A stretch of 64,000 nucleotides of DNA from Polyodon spathula (GCF_017654505.1 NC_054549.1:28755647-28819646); one strand, 5' to 3'. Positions 20,730 to 47,396 are shown, counted from the first letter of the stretch. Program-made: numbers and translations. The notes: generated from the letters alone by a model not told the origin.

Positions 20730-23379
20730 GTAAGACCTGTCTGTTTGTATTAGTACCCAGTGAACCTGCCTGCCTGTCACAGGAGATGTTAGTCAGTTTG
20801 TATAAGTTTTTGGGCAACATAGCGGAAGAGAAGTAGTCAACACTAATTATAACAAAATATGCAAGAATCGTCTTTTATAAAAAAAAATAAATAAATAAAA
20901 AAAAATGCAATGCTAACCTATTGTTTAAGTGCAAATGCATCGGGCAGGACAGGCCAATGCATTTGTATTATGATATGATATGAAATGAAAGCGGCTTTCG
21001 CAACGTGATAATATCAGTACACACACAAATACACACACATACTCGGGGTAGTTAATATGTTTACTAGGTTAAAGACATCTAATACTGACCTCGGAATAAG
21101 ACCAGCGTTCCGGTATTTTCTAGTTAAATAACTAAATTTTAACTAAAATGTTAACGAAACTTACTTGACTGTCACTGCAAGAGTATGGATCGAGTGCTTA
21201 CATTAACTTCAGTGAAGTACATAAGTAACTTGTCTTCAGCTTGACCCAGTGCTATTTTCCCTGCGCCGAAACCAAGTTCCAAAGTACTGTTATAGGTCGT
21301 TCACTTTGATCTGAATACATGTTCCAAGTCATTCGTACTAGTATTCCGCTGTACTGTATATTGGTTAGTGGTAATCACTCCACAAAATACTGACGGCGAC
21401 AATATCTTTAGTGCCGCTAGGGGTAAGACATATCTGTGATCAGTTTATAAAAAAAAAAAAAAGAAAAAGAAAAAAAGTACGATAAGGACGTGTTTTGCTT
21501 TTTACTTTTTATTTATTTGTGGCTATGATTTTTTTTTTTTTTTTTTAAATCGCATTTGTTATTGTGTCAGTACCGGTCGACAGAGGACGGCAGTGTTCAC
21601 TGTACTGTACTCTGAGTACATTGTGTGGCTGTTGTGTCACCATCTTCTTGCAAAAAGTTAAGACACGGCCATCCTGAGAGATGCTTGTTTCGGTCCCCAG
21701 CTACCACAATCAGGTTTCCTGCAGTGTTAACTGGGAATTTGCAATTATTTAAAACCAGCATATGATACAGTACTATTTTGTATACGGTCGTGTGATATAC
21801 GGAGTACAATGTGTGATGGCGGGGTAGGGTAACTGATAAATAAAACTGCATATAATTTTACATCGGCTCTGGTGGTTAATGTGCTTACTGTAAAATTTCT
21901 GTGGATAATTAATTTCTCTGATATCCCTCCAGTTTAGGTGCTGTCTCAGTTCAATGGCCATTTGTGAAAGTTGCTGGTTTTGTTCTAGTTGCAAGTTCTT
22001 TATACTAGAATCACTGGGGCTGTCTGCATGTATATCAAACAAAGTATGACTGTAGTCATAGGTATTTTTATTTTATTTATTAGTTTTGTTATTTATTTTT
22101 TAGTTTTATACAGCTAATGCACTGGCTGTACAAGACAAGCTGTACCTGTTGCTGTAGCACTGCAAGCTGGAAAGCTAAGTCTTTCACTATACTGTATTCT
22201 ATCCTCTTGTTTAAATACATTGAGAGTCAGTCAAAGTGTGGTTGAAACTCTTCTGTAACGACTCTACCTGAGAAGGAATTCTTAAGCTGCCAGTTTTCTG
22301 AATCAAATCAGTTAGCACTTCCAATATTCGAAATACCAACACAAAATATTGTATCGACACAATTGTCAGGTGGATAGTAGCCTAATATGAAATGATATGA
22401 TTCATTGGATCATCTTATCCACTAACTGAAACATTTTTTGATGGCCTGCAAATCAAGTATAAAAGGTCACAAGTAACAAAGAGGTTTGTCTTTATTCCTT
22501 TCAGCGGAAACATAATTCTGTCACCGTGACCTTTATGGCTACAGATTACAATTTTCGAAATGGTTCTTTGCAACAAAACTAAAGTTATCTAGTCAATTAA
22601 GACCTTAACCCTGAAAACAATTTTTTTTCATTTTTCAGTTTGAAAATTCAGGATGCTATTCATTTTTCTTAAGCAATGTAAATGTATCAGCAGCAACCAA
22701 TTTTGTAATATTTATTTTATTTAATAGGATTTTGAATACTTTTGAATTTCAATACTCTACTGAAATGCTCAAATACACAGAAGTATTTAATACATGACTA
22801 AGAATGTTTTGGCTGTAGCCAAGAACACTTGAGCAAGTTATGAGTGATAACACTCTCCCCTTGCTACCCCACAATCTGCAGCAGGCAGGTGGTGAGTCAG
22901 CACCTGCTTGCCATGCCAGAGAACACACAAAGTATCTGCAGGAAATTGTAGTTTATTAAAATAGCTTGTAGTTAATTCCAGTGGCCACTGGGGAATTCTG
23001 AGAACGCATCCGTATACTGTAATTGAAGCATTAGTCATCGTTTCAACAAATTAGATCCTTTTGTGCAGCACTACTTCCAATGTACCTTCAGTTTGTTTTT
23101 GTGCAGTTCCACAGACCTGTTTCAATAAATGTTATGCTTTAATATAGGAGCTTGGCAAATCTTGAGTCCAGATTTGCATGTCAATGTGACATTTCACAGT
23201 TCATTTGCAGTCTCTTCAATTAAAATGCTGCAGTTAGGTAGTGGTAGAACATCTCCAGGAGCAGTAATGACACAGGGTTGTTAAGTTTACTAATTATATG
23301 TTTTTCAGTTGAGTGGTACATAGTGTGTTTAGAAACTTAAGTGAACAGATTGTTCATTTTGATGTGCTTTCTCCATTAG
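20730..23379 (+). other. dcaf1: dcaf1 intron 1; no gene seen
   Basis: About 2.65 kb between the proposed non-coding exon and the first coding exon. AT-rich, with A- and T-runs (about 21450-21478 and 21531-21546). No open frame with recognisable similarity. An alternative non-coding exon cannot be excluded. Confidence 0.5.
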
Positions 23380-23387
23380 GCTTAGCC

Positions 23388-36192
<12,805 letters not shown>

Positions 36193-38455
36193 GGAGATCG
36201 AGAACAGCCACTAAGCAATGCCAAGAACACACTCATTGGAAATGTCTAGAAAAGCGTGGCAAAAGATTGCAGAATAAAAATGGAAAGTAGAGGAAAGTCA
36301 GGCATCTGAGATTTCGGAGCTAGCAGAATGAGCATTTCAACACGGCCTCCAGGGGGCTCCCAGACCAAAGGACCCATTTGGAGGTGAAATACTGAAAAAC
36401 AGGGTAAGGCCACAGGAGGTTGAAGGGTGGAAATATAAGCCAGACTGCAAGACATTTGTATGATAGCATTTCTTTAGAGTAAGAAATAGTTTTATATAAA
36501 ATGATATGTGGTGTGGTGCTTGAAAGTCCCTGGAAACATTTACCAGTATTTTGCCCATTTGTGGAACACTTTTTATTGTACAGGAACTATTTTACAAAAT
36601 GTACTGCTGCAAGGCCAGGCCTCCCTTTTCATAATTATTCATTTATAAAGTGTTACTTTTTTAGGTTTTCTTTTAGGGTTTCAGTGATCACCGCGTAGAG
36701 AAGCGGGGCTTGAATAGAGCGGGCTTCCTTGACCAGTGCCTGCTTTATGGCCTCTAACTGGGCATATACAGTTGAAGACTGTACTTGCTGATCCCAATTT
36801 ATTCCTACCAGTTTAATTTATGACTGAACAGCAAAAAAAATTACAGGGAGTATATGTGAAGCAAAATAGATAAGACTGATCATTTTTTAAAATAGATTTT
36901 TGTGGTTCAAACTAACACTGGCTGAGAACTGAAAACAGCCTCTGACTTTCAGGGTTACAGCCACAGCTACCTATAAAGACTAGTTGGAATAAAATATATT
37001 TGTATACTTTGTGATCAGCCTGTCCAGGTTTTAAAAGGTTGTAGTTCTGTGGCTGTAAAATTGGCATAAAATAGATGATCAAAGAAAAGCGTGCCCTCTT
37101 GATTTTTTTTGAATGCCACCAAGTAACATGGAATCAAAGGTGGTACACTTCTGTCTGATGGTTTGGATCAAAAATGAAAATGGTTAGAAGTTTAAAAAAT
37201 GACTTGTTTTTGGTGTGAAGTCACAGCCATAACAAATAATGAAAAAACTCATTTTGTTTATGCTGCCTTGCAGAAATCTAAAAAGTCAAGTTGACAGTGA
37301 GTGCTAGACGTATTACACATTCATCAGTTTGGGGATTTATTGCCATCTCCTACTAAATTCTATGAAGGAGTTATTGGGTAACTTCATCTAACTTTTACAA
37401 TTTAGTGAAATGATAGTTTAGACTGTTGTCATACTTGTAAAGTTTCTCCTGTATATCGTTTGGAAGTCCTTTACATTTTACACAGGTGTAGCTCACAGTT
37501 TTAAATTCAGAATTGCAAACACATGACCACAAGAATAAAAATTGCAAGAATAACTCCTGTCTGGAATCTCCTTCACTCCACAGTTATCAGGCATGTGTAT
37601 AGTTGTGCTTGAGTGATTTAGTAACCCCCCACCCACTCAACATTTGACATCATTGATGTTCTGTTACTTCACTGTTGGTTGCTGCTTATGGTTACCAGTC
37701 TTTGGCACTTATAAGAGTAGCACTGATGTGCCTGTTCAAAGATATTTTCTTCCCCCACTCCTCACTGTTTTGATTTTTAAACTGTATAGAATGTTCTAAG
37801 CTATAAACACTGATCAAGTTCTTTTAATGTCTACCGTACCTTGCCCAGGGAACGAGTGTCAGGTGTGTTGTTTCTGTCTCACTAAAGGTTTGTTGCTAAT
37901 ACCACAAGCTCCATTCCCAAAAAGAAAACATGAGAACCCAGTGTCTTTATGAATCTGTTGTGCTGTCTTAAAATCCTTTCAAAACAAGTTTCTGAAAAAA
38001 AAAAAAAAAAAAAAAGCTAAGGAAAATCCAAGATGTCCCTCCTGCTCCAGCTGGTGCCATTGTTGGGCAGGGAAGTGAAGGGATTTATTTTAGTGTGTGG
38101 ATAGATGATATTTGGAGGACTCGGGACCGGGTAACCTAATTATATATATATCTATAATATATATATATAGATATATATATATATATATATATATACCTGG
38201 CGATATTGTGAAATAAATGATATGGCCTAACAAAGACTGGCACATTGGTCTCTGAGATATTTCTTTCTTGAGACGCAACTTGACTACCCCAATGATGGTG
38301 AATAAACCAAAGGGAGGGACGGGGGGGACAAAGTTTTATGTAATATGCAATACTTTTTTTTCATTTTACAAAGTGTGGGACATTTTTGTTTATTGTGTGC
38401 ATTTTGTTGTAATAAAAAAATAAAGCCACAAAATAAATCTGTAAAGATCCTGGTA
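36193..38455 (+). other. dcaf1: 3'UTR of dcaf1
   Basis: No other gene is seen for over 2 kb after the stop. AATAAA signals occur at 36273-36278 and 36988-36993, and as a cluster at 38411-38416, 38419-38424 and 38432-38437. The cluster is the likely main end. The segment includes an A-run (about 37995-38015) and an AT microsatellite (38141-38194). Confidence 0.6.
38141..38194. repeat. (AT)n microsatellite
   Basis: Imperfect AT repeat with TATCTATA interruptions, inside the proposed dcaf1 3'UTR. Able to form a hairpin. Confidence 0.9.
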
Positions 38456-40899
38456 CAGAATGTAGCTAAAATATTTTTATTACAAAAGGAAATAAATAAA
38501 TAAATACTTTAAAGAATCATGTGTCTGTGGTAACATTTGTTTGCTTTGTTTTATTCAGCTACTTAATATTAAAAGTTAAACTCGACACCCGCTTCCTTAG
38601 GCCAGTCCAATTAGAGAACATCCTGTGTTGTTTTTATTAATTATCTCTGGATATTGCAGCAATACCAGGATGGCTAATGTAAGTGGGTGGTTTTTTAAAA
38701 TTACATTTCCTATGTGGCAATACAAGTGTAAATCACCTAGATGGTGCACATGCATTATGAAATGTACCAACTTTTTTGCAAAAGAGAGATGTAGATGTAT
38801 ATATTACACAATACATTTCATGGATACACTGTGCATCACAAGATATGTTATGACAGCCCATTTACGCAAAAGTGTGTGCTGCATGTTTGTGGTACAAACC
38901 ATTGTTTTATTATCAACCATAGAGAAGGACATACTTTGGGAGCCATGGCTGTGAAATGTGTATAGAAAGCTAGGATGGCAAGTGTCATATCAAGATTTTA
39001 AACAAAAAACACAAGCGAGGAGAGGTGAGCTGTAAGCTTTATTGTGAGTAGATTGGAGTTGTGCTGAAAACAGAAAAGTCTGTCCAGTTGTCTTTGACAA
39101 CAACTGTCTGAGGAAACCTACCAAAGATCAGATTTCAAAAGGATATCCATGAAGGAGCTCAGGCAGCACATTAAGTGGCTGCGTGCTTGGATCATGTCAC
39201 TTGGTGCAGTCCACACTGTATGTTAATTCAATGGACAGTCATCTGTCCACTGGCAAGCAAGGGAAAGAGGAATCAGCAGGAAGAACTGGTGATAAAGATT
39301 TCCCTTACATAATTTCAACCATTCTTAACCCTTTTTACCATTTATTTTCAATACATTTGTCTTGTAGAGTTGCTTATTAAAATCTCCACTGCGGTTGCAT
39401 GTGGATATGCAGGTTAGTTGTTGTCTTGCTTTGTTTCTTGAGACATTCTGGCAGAGATGGACGTGTGGAAGCTGCATGTCTTCTGGGTTATGAATTGCTG
39501 TCTGAATCCTTGACTTTTGAGCTAATGTTTACTTTTTATCACAACAGCTCAAACTTGCTAAATCTATATACTGCATGAGGTTTGATCATTTCCACATCAC
39601 TGTCCACTTACAGGACAATAGCAGTTTAAGAGAACAATGGGGGATGTCTGATGTGAAGTGTGTTATTTCATTGTGTACAGTTAATTTAGCATTCAGTATT
39701 CCGTTGGGCTATCCATTGTGAACTGTTTTCATTTAAACTCTGAGTAACTCATATATTTTAAGATCTTTGTTGAAAGTAAACTGAAAGTATTCTGGGAACA
39801 GAAAACAATCCCAGAATATATGTAATTTGTTGTACAGTGCTTTCAAGATAAATGCATCCCTTGCAAGAGTGAAATCTAAATAAATAATTGTAATTGTGTT
39901 CCTCATATTTTTCATCTTTATTACTGACAATCTGCGAGGAAATTGTACAGTAAGAGTAATGAATAAAATTGTGGTGACAATGTCCTTTTGAGAATTGGCC
40001 CCGTATAGACACTCCAGAATTAAAGCAGTCTGTGTAAAAGTGGACCGAGGTTGAAAGTTGCTGCGAGTGTCTATGTAACCCATACACACGTTCACCTTCC
40101 TATAACTATTATATACTACTTTATTATTTATTACAAGTAGCAAAAATACAGCTACATTACTTTTCTAATCATTAACAACATTTAATTACCAACCTTTATT
40201 TAGACCAGTATCAAATTAATTGAAAAGGGGGAATAAATTGAATGTCATAAAGTGGCTGAGGTATGTGATGTAACCATATTGAACAGACTTTTTGCAGTTG
40301 AATGGAATTATGCGAGGTGCCTCACGTAAAACAAAATTCAGCAGGTAACGTCAACCGTGCTGATTTGGAGAATAAAAAACGGTGAAAACTGAAAGTGGCA
40401 CGGTTGTTGTTTCGAATAGATTTTCTTCATGATGTGTCATGGAATAAAGAAGCCAAAACTTGCGCTCTGGTTGGCTGAAAGGTCCTGATCAGTCTAAAAG
40501 TATGACTGACAGCTTTCATCAGGTTATGAAGGTCCATAGTGTGTTCCATCACAATTGGACACATGTTTTTTCAATATATGAAAAAAGAACATGGATACAT
40601 TAAAAGCGTAAGAAGCCCGAGCAAAAGCAGTGTTTGATAAAAGCCAAAGTGTGAAGCTTCTGGGATTTTGAGTTATTGTATTGACTGACACGTTTTCAAA
40701 GTCATTATGTTCCTACATGTGTCTCGATGAAGTAAAAGCCTGCGGAAGTGAAACATCTGGAAGGAACGATCAGTACATTTGAAAACTTAACCAAATGCAA
40801 GTTTACTGTTACATATGCATCTTTTATAATGGAAAGTCTGGGAAGTGACAGTTACTGCTTTGAGGTAAGGTGTTTTGTAATTGTGTTTGATAGTGCAAT

Positions 40900-41132
40900 T
40901 ATTATTTGTTTATTTAGCAGACACCTTTACCCAAGGTGACTTACAGAGACTAGGGTGTGTAAACTATGCATCAGCTGCAGTGTTGCTTACAACAACGTCT
41001 CACCCAAAAGACTGAGCACAAGGAGGTTAAGTGACTTGCTCAGGGTCACACAGTGAGTCAGTGAGTGAGCTGGGATTTGAACCAGGGGGACCTCCTGGTT
41101 ACAAGCCCATACAGCCTCCTATGTGCTATATA
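40900..41132 (+). repeat. Dispersed fish repeat (SINE/LINE-tail-like)
   Basis: Contains TTATTTAGCAGACACCTTTA, CCCAAGGTGACTTACAGAGA, GGAGGTTAAGTGACTTGCTC, AGGGTCACACAGTGAGTCAG and GGGATTTGAACCAGG. This word order is very common in ray-finned fish genomes. The GATTTGAACC block resembles a tRNA-derived B-box/T-arm in inverted setting. Non-coding. Family name not assigned. Confidence 0.7.
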
Positions 41133-43697
41133 CTTTAAGGTGAGTTTGGCTCAGTAGATTCTTGTCCTTTTAGGTCACAGCATGTCCTGTTGGAGGGAAC
41201 AACCTCATGATGAGGTCAAGGTCCTGTCTCCTCAAAGAAAATATCTCATCAGGTTACTGTGTGGGGTGGGGGCAATGGAATTAATGGTAACCATTCCAGC
41301 AAAAAATGTCCTTTTCCAACTACTTCTAAAAGCTGAATTTCTGAAGTGAAGAAATCAACATCTACACATTATTTTTTATTTATTTTATTTTTTTTTTTGG
41401 TTTTAGAAATGACATCCATAGACTGAAATCAGTTCCTCCCCTCTTTGTTAATTTCTAAAACCACCTAAATTCAGAAAATCTGGTTTTAGATTTTATAAAA
41501 GGTCATTTTGACTGGAATAGTACAAAAAACAAAACTAAAATTTAAAAAAATAAAACATTATTATTATTGATCTTATCATAAACAACAACATGAAGAAGGG
41601 AATAAATAAAATATTATGAAGATGATACAAATAATTCCTTTACTACAAGTAGCCAATAATGTGGTTTGGCTAAATTCCCGTTGCCTTCAAAAATACCCCA
41701 TCACATAAATGTGATATTGTATACCTGTGGATGTATATACAATTATTCAAACTATGATATCACAGAGCTACTAACTCATCTTTTTGAGAACTCCATCATC
41801 ACTTACTCCCAAACCCACAAGCTCAATGCATAATAAGGCACTAACATGCATCCTGGGATATAGAAGGTGTTACCTGTGTTTTAAAGGTTTGCTTCAGCTG
41901 TATTTGTTCAGAAAGTGTGAACCCAGCCACCTGCGGAGTACAAAATAGTTTTTTTTTTTTTGTACACAAGATTCTTGTTTTCATTCAAAAGTTTTATTTT
42001 ATGAATAGGCCTGATTCCATGGAAACAGTAACATGAACAGAATAAATTCCATGAGTGGAACCAATGCCATTCAAACTGGTCATGTTAAAATATAACCACT
42101 GTGATTGCAGAGAATGAAGGACATAAGGTTATGATTATATTGTCAGAGCAGAACATTCTTTGAAATGTTTAAAGCTGAAATAATAGTGTGCATCATGGTT
42201 CCCAGTTTGGTCCATTCTTCTCTTAAAACCCCTTCAGAGGGTGGGGGTGACTCTTGATGTGAATTCACAACTCGATTACACATACTTCAACATTAAGGTA
42301 CCTGGGTTTCATAGAGAGATCCTATGAACTGGAGAAGAGATTGTAGATTTAAGAGAGGGGAAGCATGTGAATAGGATTCCAAATTCTGAAACCTTGAATT
42401 CTAATTAGATATGTACACAATATATAGTAGACCATGATATTCATGTGATATAACCACCTGAAATGCCTTTCTATGAGGATGTTTGTATCAGATGAAAATT
42501 ACCTTCCCATAAAATGAGCTAAATTGTTTTATAGCCTGCTGTACAATATAGCACACTTCTCCCTAGTGGTTAAATGTGAAATGCCCTTCCCAGGCTGTTT
42601 GCCAGTAATTACTACACTTAAAAAAATTAAATAGGAATGCAAAGCACTGCTCAAATTATAACATAGTGATCCTAAAGTTACAAAGCAGTTTCTGAACAAC
42701 TAAATAATTACAGATGGCATGTAACATGTGCCCCATAACTGAAAACATTGTCATATGTTCTTTTTTTTTGTTATCCCCTCAAACAGTATATCCCTAGATA
42801 AGTATACCCCTGGGACACTACCCATTAGAAAGCTAGAAGACATTCAAGGGAAATAAGGAGCAGAATGGAAAAGCAGCAATGAGTCCTCAGAAATGGAGCT
42901 GTCGTTAGATGTCCAGAGCTATATCACTCAGAGGTAATTATTCGGGGCCAATGGGCATGCCGACTCGGCTGAGTGGTTATATTTTGTTACTTTGAGTGTG
43001 GCATGCAGTATTGGGCATTGCCCATCTTTGCAGAGTGAATTAAAATGAAACAAACTGCATCAGCATCACCAAGACTCAGCCATTGGTTTTGTTACCAAGT
43101 CATATTGTGGCATCACTGGTGCTCTTGTTCTTCACAAGCAGATTCTTGGAATCTACCTGTAGAGCTCTCCCAGTGGATCTCAATCACCCAACGCCTCAGC
43201 CAAGTAAGATCCGAAATGAATTCCAGCCTCACAGCGCACAAGAGACTTCAGGTTTAGGCAAAATTAAATGTGAAATATTCACTTCATGAGCTCAGTTTAG
43301 TCATACAGTAGGAGGCACACTACTGGCAAGCTTATGCATCCAACGGACAGGATGCCATTGTCTCTGTGCTTAACCTTAAAAGAGCTCCATTCTCAATCTC
43401 CTTAAGAAACACTATGACACAGGAGCTGATATCAAAATATTCAGATAAAAAATCTAAAATTCCCAAATGCCAACCATCTATTATGTATTATCTGTTTGTT
43501 ATCAGTGATCATGTTTCATTATTATCTTTACAGCATCATTATAAAATGTAGTCTCCTTTGAAAACATATGATAGGAAGCCTGTTTGATGTGACCTGGTAG
43601 CAAGCTGGTCTAACTTTTAAAATAAAAGCGTTTTTTTTTATTTTTTTATTCAGCAATCTGATGGATCTTTTTTATTATTATGCAAATTATCAAAATA

Positions 43698-43724
43698 TAA
43701 CAACAACAACAACAACAACACAAC

Positions 43725-43760
<36 letters not shown>
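43698..43760. repeat. (CAA)n(TAA)n microsatellite
   Basis: Six to seven CAA units followed by about 12 AAT units. It explains a Leu/Cys-rich minus-strand open frame, which is not a gene. Confidence 0.9.
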
Positions 43761-43761
<1 letters not shown>

Positions 43762-43942
43762 TTAATATTAAATCTGTATTTGTTAAATGCCCACTAATCT
43801 CATAGGAGGATGCCATTTTCCAGATATAATGCAATAGAAAAAATGAAAAAATATATGTGTATGTATCCAAAAACGATACATTATTCATCTTTTTTTCATC
43901 TATTTTCAATACTTAGAGTGACTTAATTTTACCCAAGTTCAG

Positions 43943-44115
43943 GAGCTGCTCTTCAGTTCTAGTTACCTTCTATGGCTATATGGCATCACAGGGTAGATCA
44001 TCTTGTGATGGCAATACACTGCTGAGCACTAGATAGGTGCTGTTGCTTCCAGACACTAGCTGTTCTAGCCTGCCTTGCATATGTATATGTCAGGAATAGA
44101 ACTGAAGAGCAGCTC
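43943..44115. repeat. 173-bp element with 19-bp perfect terminal inverted repeats
   Basis: The left arm GAGCTGCTCTTCAGTTCTA (43943-43961) is the exact reverse complement of the right arm at 44097-44115. The 135 bases between do not code. Possible MITE. I see no clear target-site duplication. Confidence 0.6.
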
Positions 44116-46429
44116 AACATTTATAATAAAATAAGAAACAAACACAATACAGCACTGGAGGAACTGCAACAGAAGCACCTCGGAATGATTGCAAACAGCA
44201 TTGACAGGAAAGGAGGGACACAAGTAATGTGTTGTATTGAATCCATCCTGTTGTATTATTAATAGTTATAATGACAAGTAACCTTGCTGAAAGTTATATG
44301 ATTATAAAATTCAAATACAACACAGGATGCTGGGTTAGGTGCAAGGCTCACTCAAGCCCTGTTCTGTGGTATAAGTATCAGTATAATTAATCTATTCTTG
44401 TAATGGTGCAAGGCATCCTGTACAAAGTGCTGATAAAAACTCAAGGACACATTATAGCCCTTTGATGAAATCCAAGCTCTCCTGGTGCCCTGCGCCTGTA
44501 TACTCATGCAAATAAATACACGTGCTTTATAATTTTCTTAACACAAGATAGCCAGGAAATGACAAAGGTAACCTTTAAGGTTCCTTGGGTCGTTTTCTGG
44601 AATGTTCATTGTGTGGGGGTTTACAGGCGATACAGAACCACAATTAGATACTTTGCAATGGAGGGTTCTATAAAATGGGATTTAAATAGTACTGTTTTGT
44701 ACAATAGAATACTAAGCAAACACTATTCTACATTGACAGACAACATTCAGAGGGCGTGTAGTTGAACGGAGATTTTGTTTAATCAAGAGGGACAAAGGTG
44801 GCATACATACATTGATACTGTGTTTACGTATTTTCCGGCCGGTTGATTTGGATTGAACGATACCTTTACCAGAGATTAAGGACCTCATGACCAATCAGGT
44901 TAAGGGAAATATCTGCCATTCTTAAACGCTTAAACAAGTTATGGTAATAAAACTCAACAAAATATGCTTTGAAATAGCGACAGGTAATTGAATTGTATTC
45001 CTAGCCTCTTTCTCTGTTTTCTGTTTTCAATTTAATTCCAGCACCATGGTCAGCGGCTCGCCTTTCCGTATTACGCAGTAGCAAATCAGCACCACTATTC
45101 CTAAGCACATAAAATATTTCGTATAATTAACTATTTCGATTTTTGTTTTACATATTTGATAAATATGCATGTTAACATGCATAACAAACATTGTACTAAA
45201 CTGCTTGTGATTCCCCATAGCTCGGGGGTTAATGATAGGGACAACACGGGATTAATGATAGGTCACCACAAATCAGTGTGAAATGACCGGTCAGTTACAT
45301 TGCATATTGCCGGCTTGAAATGGATGTGTTGAGTTACTTGACATCTATTTCAATAACATGTTATCTTACAAACTGCAAAATGAAACCCTTCTAATCCTAA
45401 CCCCCAATGTCTGCCAACATTTTGAGTGACATATTACTAGGATTCTGTAACATCTTGAATTGACCAGTAGGGGCTGAAACGAGACCATCAAAAGCACTGC
45501 TAGTAAGCACTGGGAGTAATTTCTTATTGCGTTATTTATTTACTTATTAAAAACAACAAAAAAAAAAAAAAAAAAAAAAACAAAACAGTTGTAGCAGTAT
45601 GGCGTCCCCACTTTAAATAGTATGTGATGTGATCATTTAATTTTTGCAGGTGCTCTGTGTTTCTGTTCTTTTTTTTTTTTCATCTGTGCTTTGTGTTTTT
45701 AGTCTCTGAGGATGCTTTGTGATTTGCACACATATGTTGGTGTGGCTTTGTGATTAATAAACAAACCTCTAATCACAAACTATAAAGAACATCAACAGTG
45801 TGGAGAGCAGAATGGAGTACTTTGTTGGTACGCTGCCTTGGTGCAGATCCTTCTTTCAAGTGCTCTCAGATACATCTTTCAATACTGTGAAAAGCTCACT
45901 TGTGCCCACAATAGAAACATGTCATGTTTAAAGTTTTGAATAGGGCAATATTATCTCTGGATGACAGGAAGAAATGAATCACATTTAATGAGAAATGTGG
46001 GAACTATTACTAACTATTACTAAGGAAACGTTGGATATATTCTGTTGCAGAAACAATATATTGTATTTATAGATATTAAATTACATACGTTGTTTATGGA
46101 ATTATTAAAATTGTAGTTACTTGGTAACCGTGTCTATTTAAGTCAATTAACATTTTTATGAGGTATAACCCTTAAAAAAGAGAAAATAAATATAACAGAA
46201 GAGTAGCCCAGTAAATGCTTTGAATGCCCAGTTTATGAAATTGATGTTTGCACTTGGAGCTATAGCTTTTATAGTGAACTAATGATTTTAACACATAGTA
46301 AAACTTAAAATATAAATGTTTGCTTTCTTTTGGTCACATAGACTTGACCTAGACCCGCACCCAAAGGGCTTCTGAGAGCGGTACACTGTCGCAGACTGGT
46401 ATAGTTTAGGGTTTCTCTCCCTATAAATG

Positions 46430-46660
46430 GTCGTTTGACTAGCCGCGTCATGTGACGGCGGTGGAAAGATGGCGCAGCTGCGGGTTTCAGGATAATCATC
46501 ACCCGCTACAGCTGCGACAGACACGGGGGCATTATTGTACAGCAGCAGAGAACAAATTAACAATCGCCACAGAAAAAAAGGCTGCTGCAAGTACATACAC
46601 CGGCTTTTACAGAACCGATCTTAAAGAACAATGGAAGAGGAATGTGCTGCAAGAGGGTTA
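46430..46660 (+). promoter_or_regulatory. dock3: Probable dock3 promoter and 5' untranslated start
   Basis: A CpG-containing patch in AT-rich DNA, with GTCATGTGAC (E-box/CLEAR-like) at about 46447-46456 and AAGATGGCGCAG (YY1-type initiator) at about 46467-46478. It lies 600 bases upstream of the DOCK3 start codon on the same strand. Whether it joins the ATG exon directly or through a spliced 5' exon cannot be decided. TTTTACCAG just before GATCATG at 47076-47081 could be an acceptor. Confidence 0.5.
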
Positions 46661-46662
46661 AA

Positions 46663-46735
46663 TAAATAAATAAATAAATAAATACATACATACATAAATA
46701 CATACATACATACATACATAAATAAATAAATAACT
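46663..46735. repeat. (AAAT)n(ACAT)n compound microsatellite
   Basis: Tetranucleotide array between the proposed dock3 promoter and the coding exon. It may be transcribed in the 5'UTR or lie in a 5' intron. Confidence 0.9.
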
Positions 46736-46994
46736 AAAGTGTCTTCACTATTGCTTCAGCAGTGGATGCTGCAGCACTGAGAGCGCTGAGAACATTCCCA
46801 TACACAGCTGGGGAGAGATTGCCGATAACAAACACATCGCACAACTGTACCTTACTTAGCAAGACAGACAACGAGGACCTGAGAACAGGGAGGAAATACA
46901 CGGTGTTTTATTTTATTTTATTCATTTCGTTTATATTTTATTTGTATACAGTTCAACAAAATGAACACGGAGCTGTGAGATTAGTGTAACTTTG

Positions 46995-46996
<2 letters not shown>

Positions 46997-47025
<29 letters not shown>
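46997..47025. repeat. 29-T homopolymer before the dock3 coding exon
   Basis: Run of 29 T, 50 bases upstream of a possible acceptor and the DOCK3 ATG. It could serve as a distant pyrimidine tract or be the reverse of an A-tail. Confidence 0.85.
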
Positions 47026-47030
<5 letters not shown>

Positions 47031-47078
47031 AAAAACGGGTAAATCACTCTTTGATTTCTTGGGAATTTTACCAGGATC

Positions 47079-47115
47079 ATGTGGACACCCACAGAAGAAG
47101 AGAAGATTGGTGTTG
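47079..47115 (+). CDS. dock3: DOCK3 first coding exon (partial gene)
   Basis: DOCK3 (MOCA) is a neuronal Rac1 guanine-nucleotide exchange factor of the DOCK-B group with SH3, C2 (DHR1) and DHR2 domains, acting in neurite growth. Here ATG at 47079 encodes MWTPTEEEKIGV and then G, ending at a perfect donor GTAAGT. The 12 residues match the known DOCK3 start MWTPTEEEKYGV except Ile for Tyr at position 10. DOCK4 starts MWIPTEHEKYGV, so DOCK3 fits better. Phase 1 agrees with the next residue being Val in exon 2. No SH3-encoding second exon was found in the remaining 17 kb, as expected for a gene with very long introns. The short match limits certainty, but position beside DCAF1 supports it. Confidence 0.82.
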
Positions 47116-47285
47116 GTAAGTTTTATTGCATGTTTACTGATATTCACATCGTGCTATAGTTTTGATTGTCATTCTTGCATACGTGTTTGGATTTAACAAT
47201 TACAATTTTAAATATAATTCTACAGTGTCTAATATGTATACACACTTGTATTACAATAACGTTTCTTAAATTGTTTCATCACTGA

Positions 47286-47396
<111 letters not shown>

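Larger units (their letters stand above)
38456..46429. other. Intergenic stretch between dcaf1 and dock3
   Basis: About 8 kb. No coding exon recognised. In particular there is no large single-exon RBM15B-like frame and no MANF-like exon. It holds a dispersed repeat (40900-41132), CAA/TAA microsatellites (43698-43760), an inverted-repeat element (43943-44115) and an A-run (45549-45580). Confidence 0.6.
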
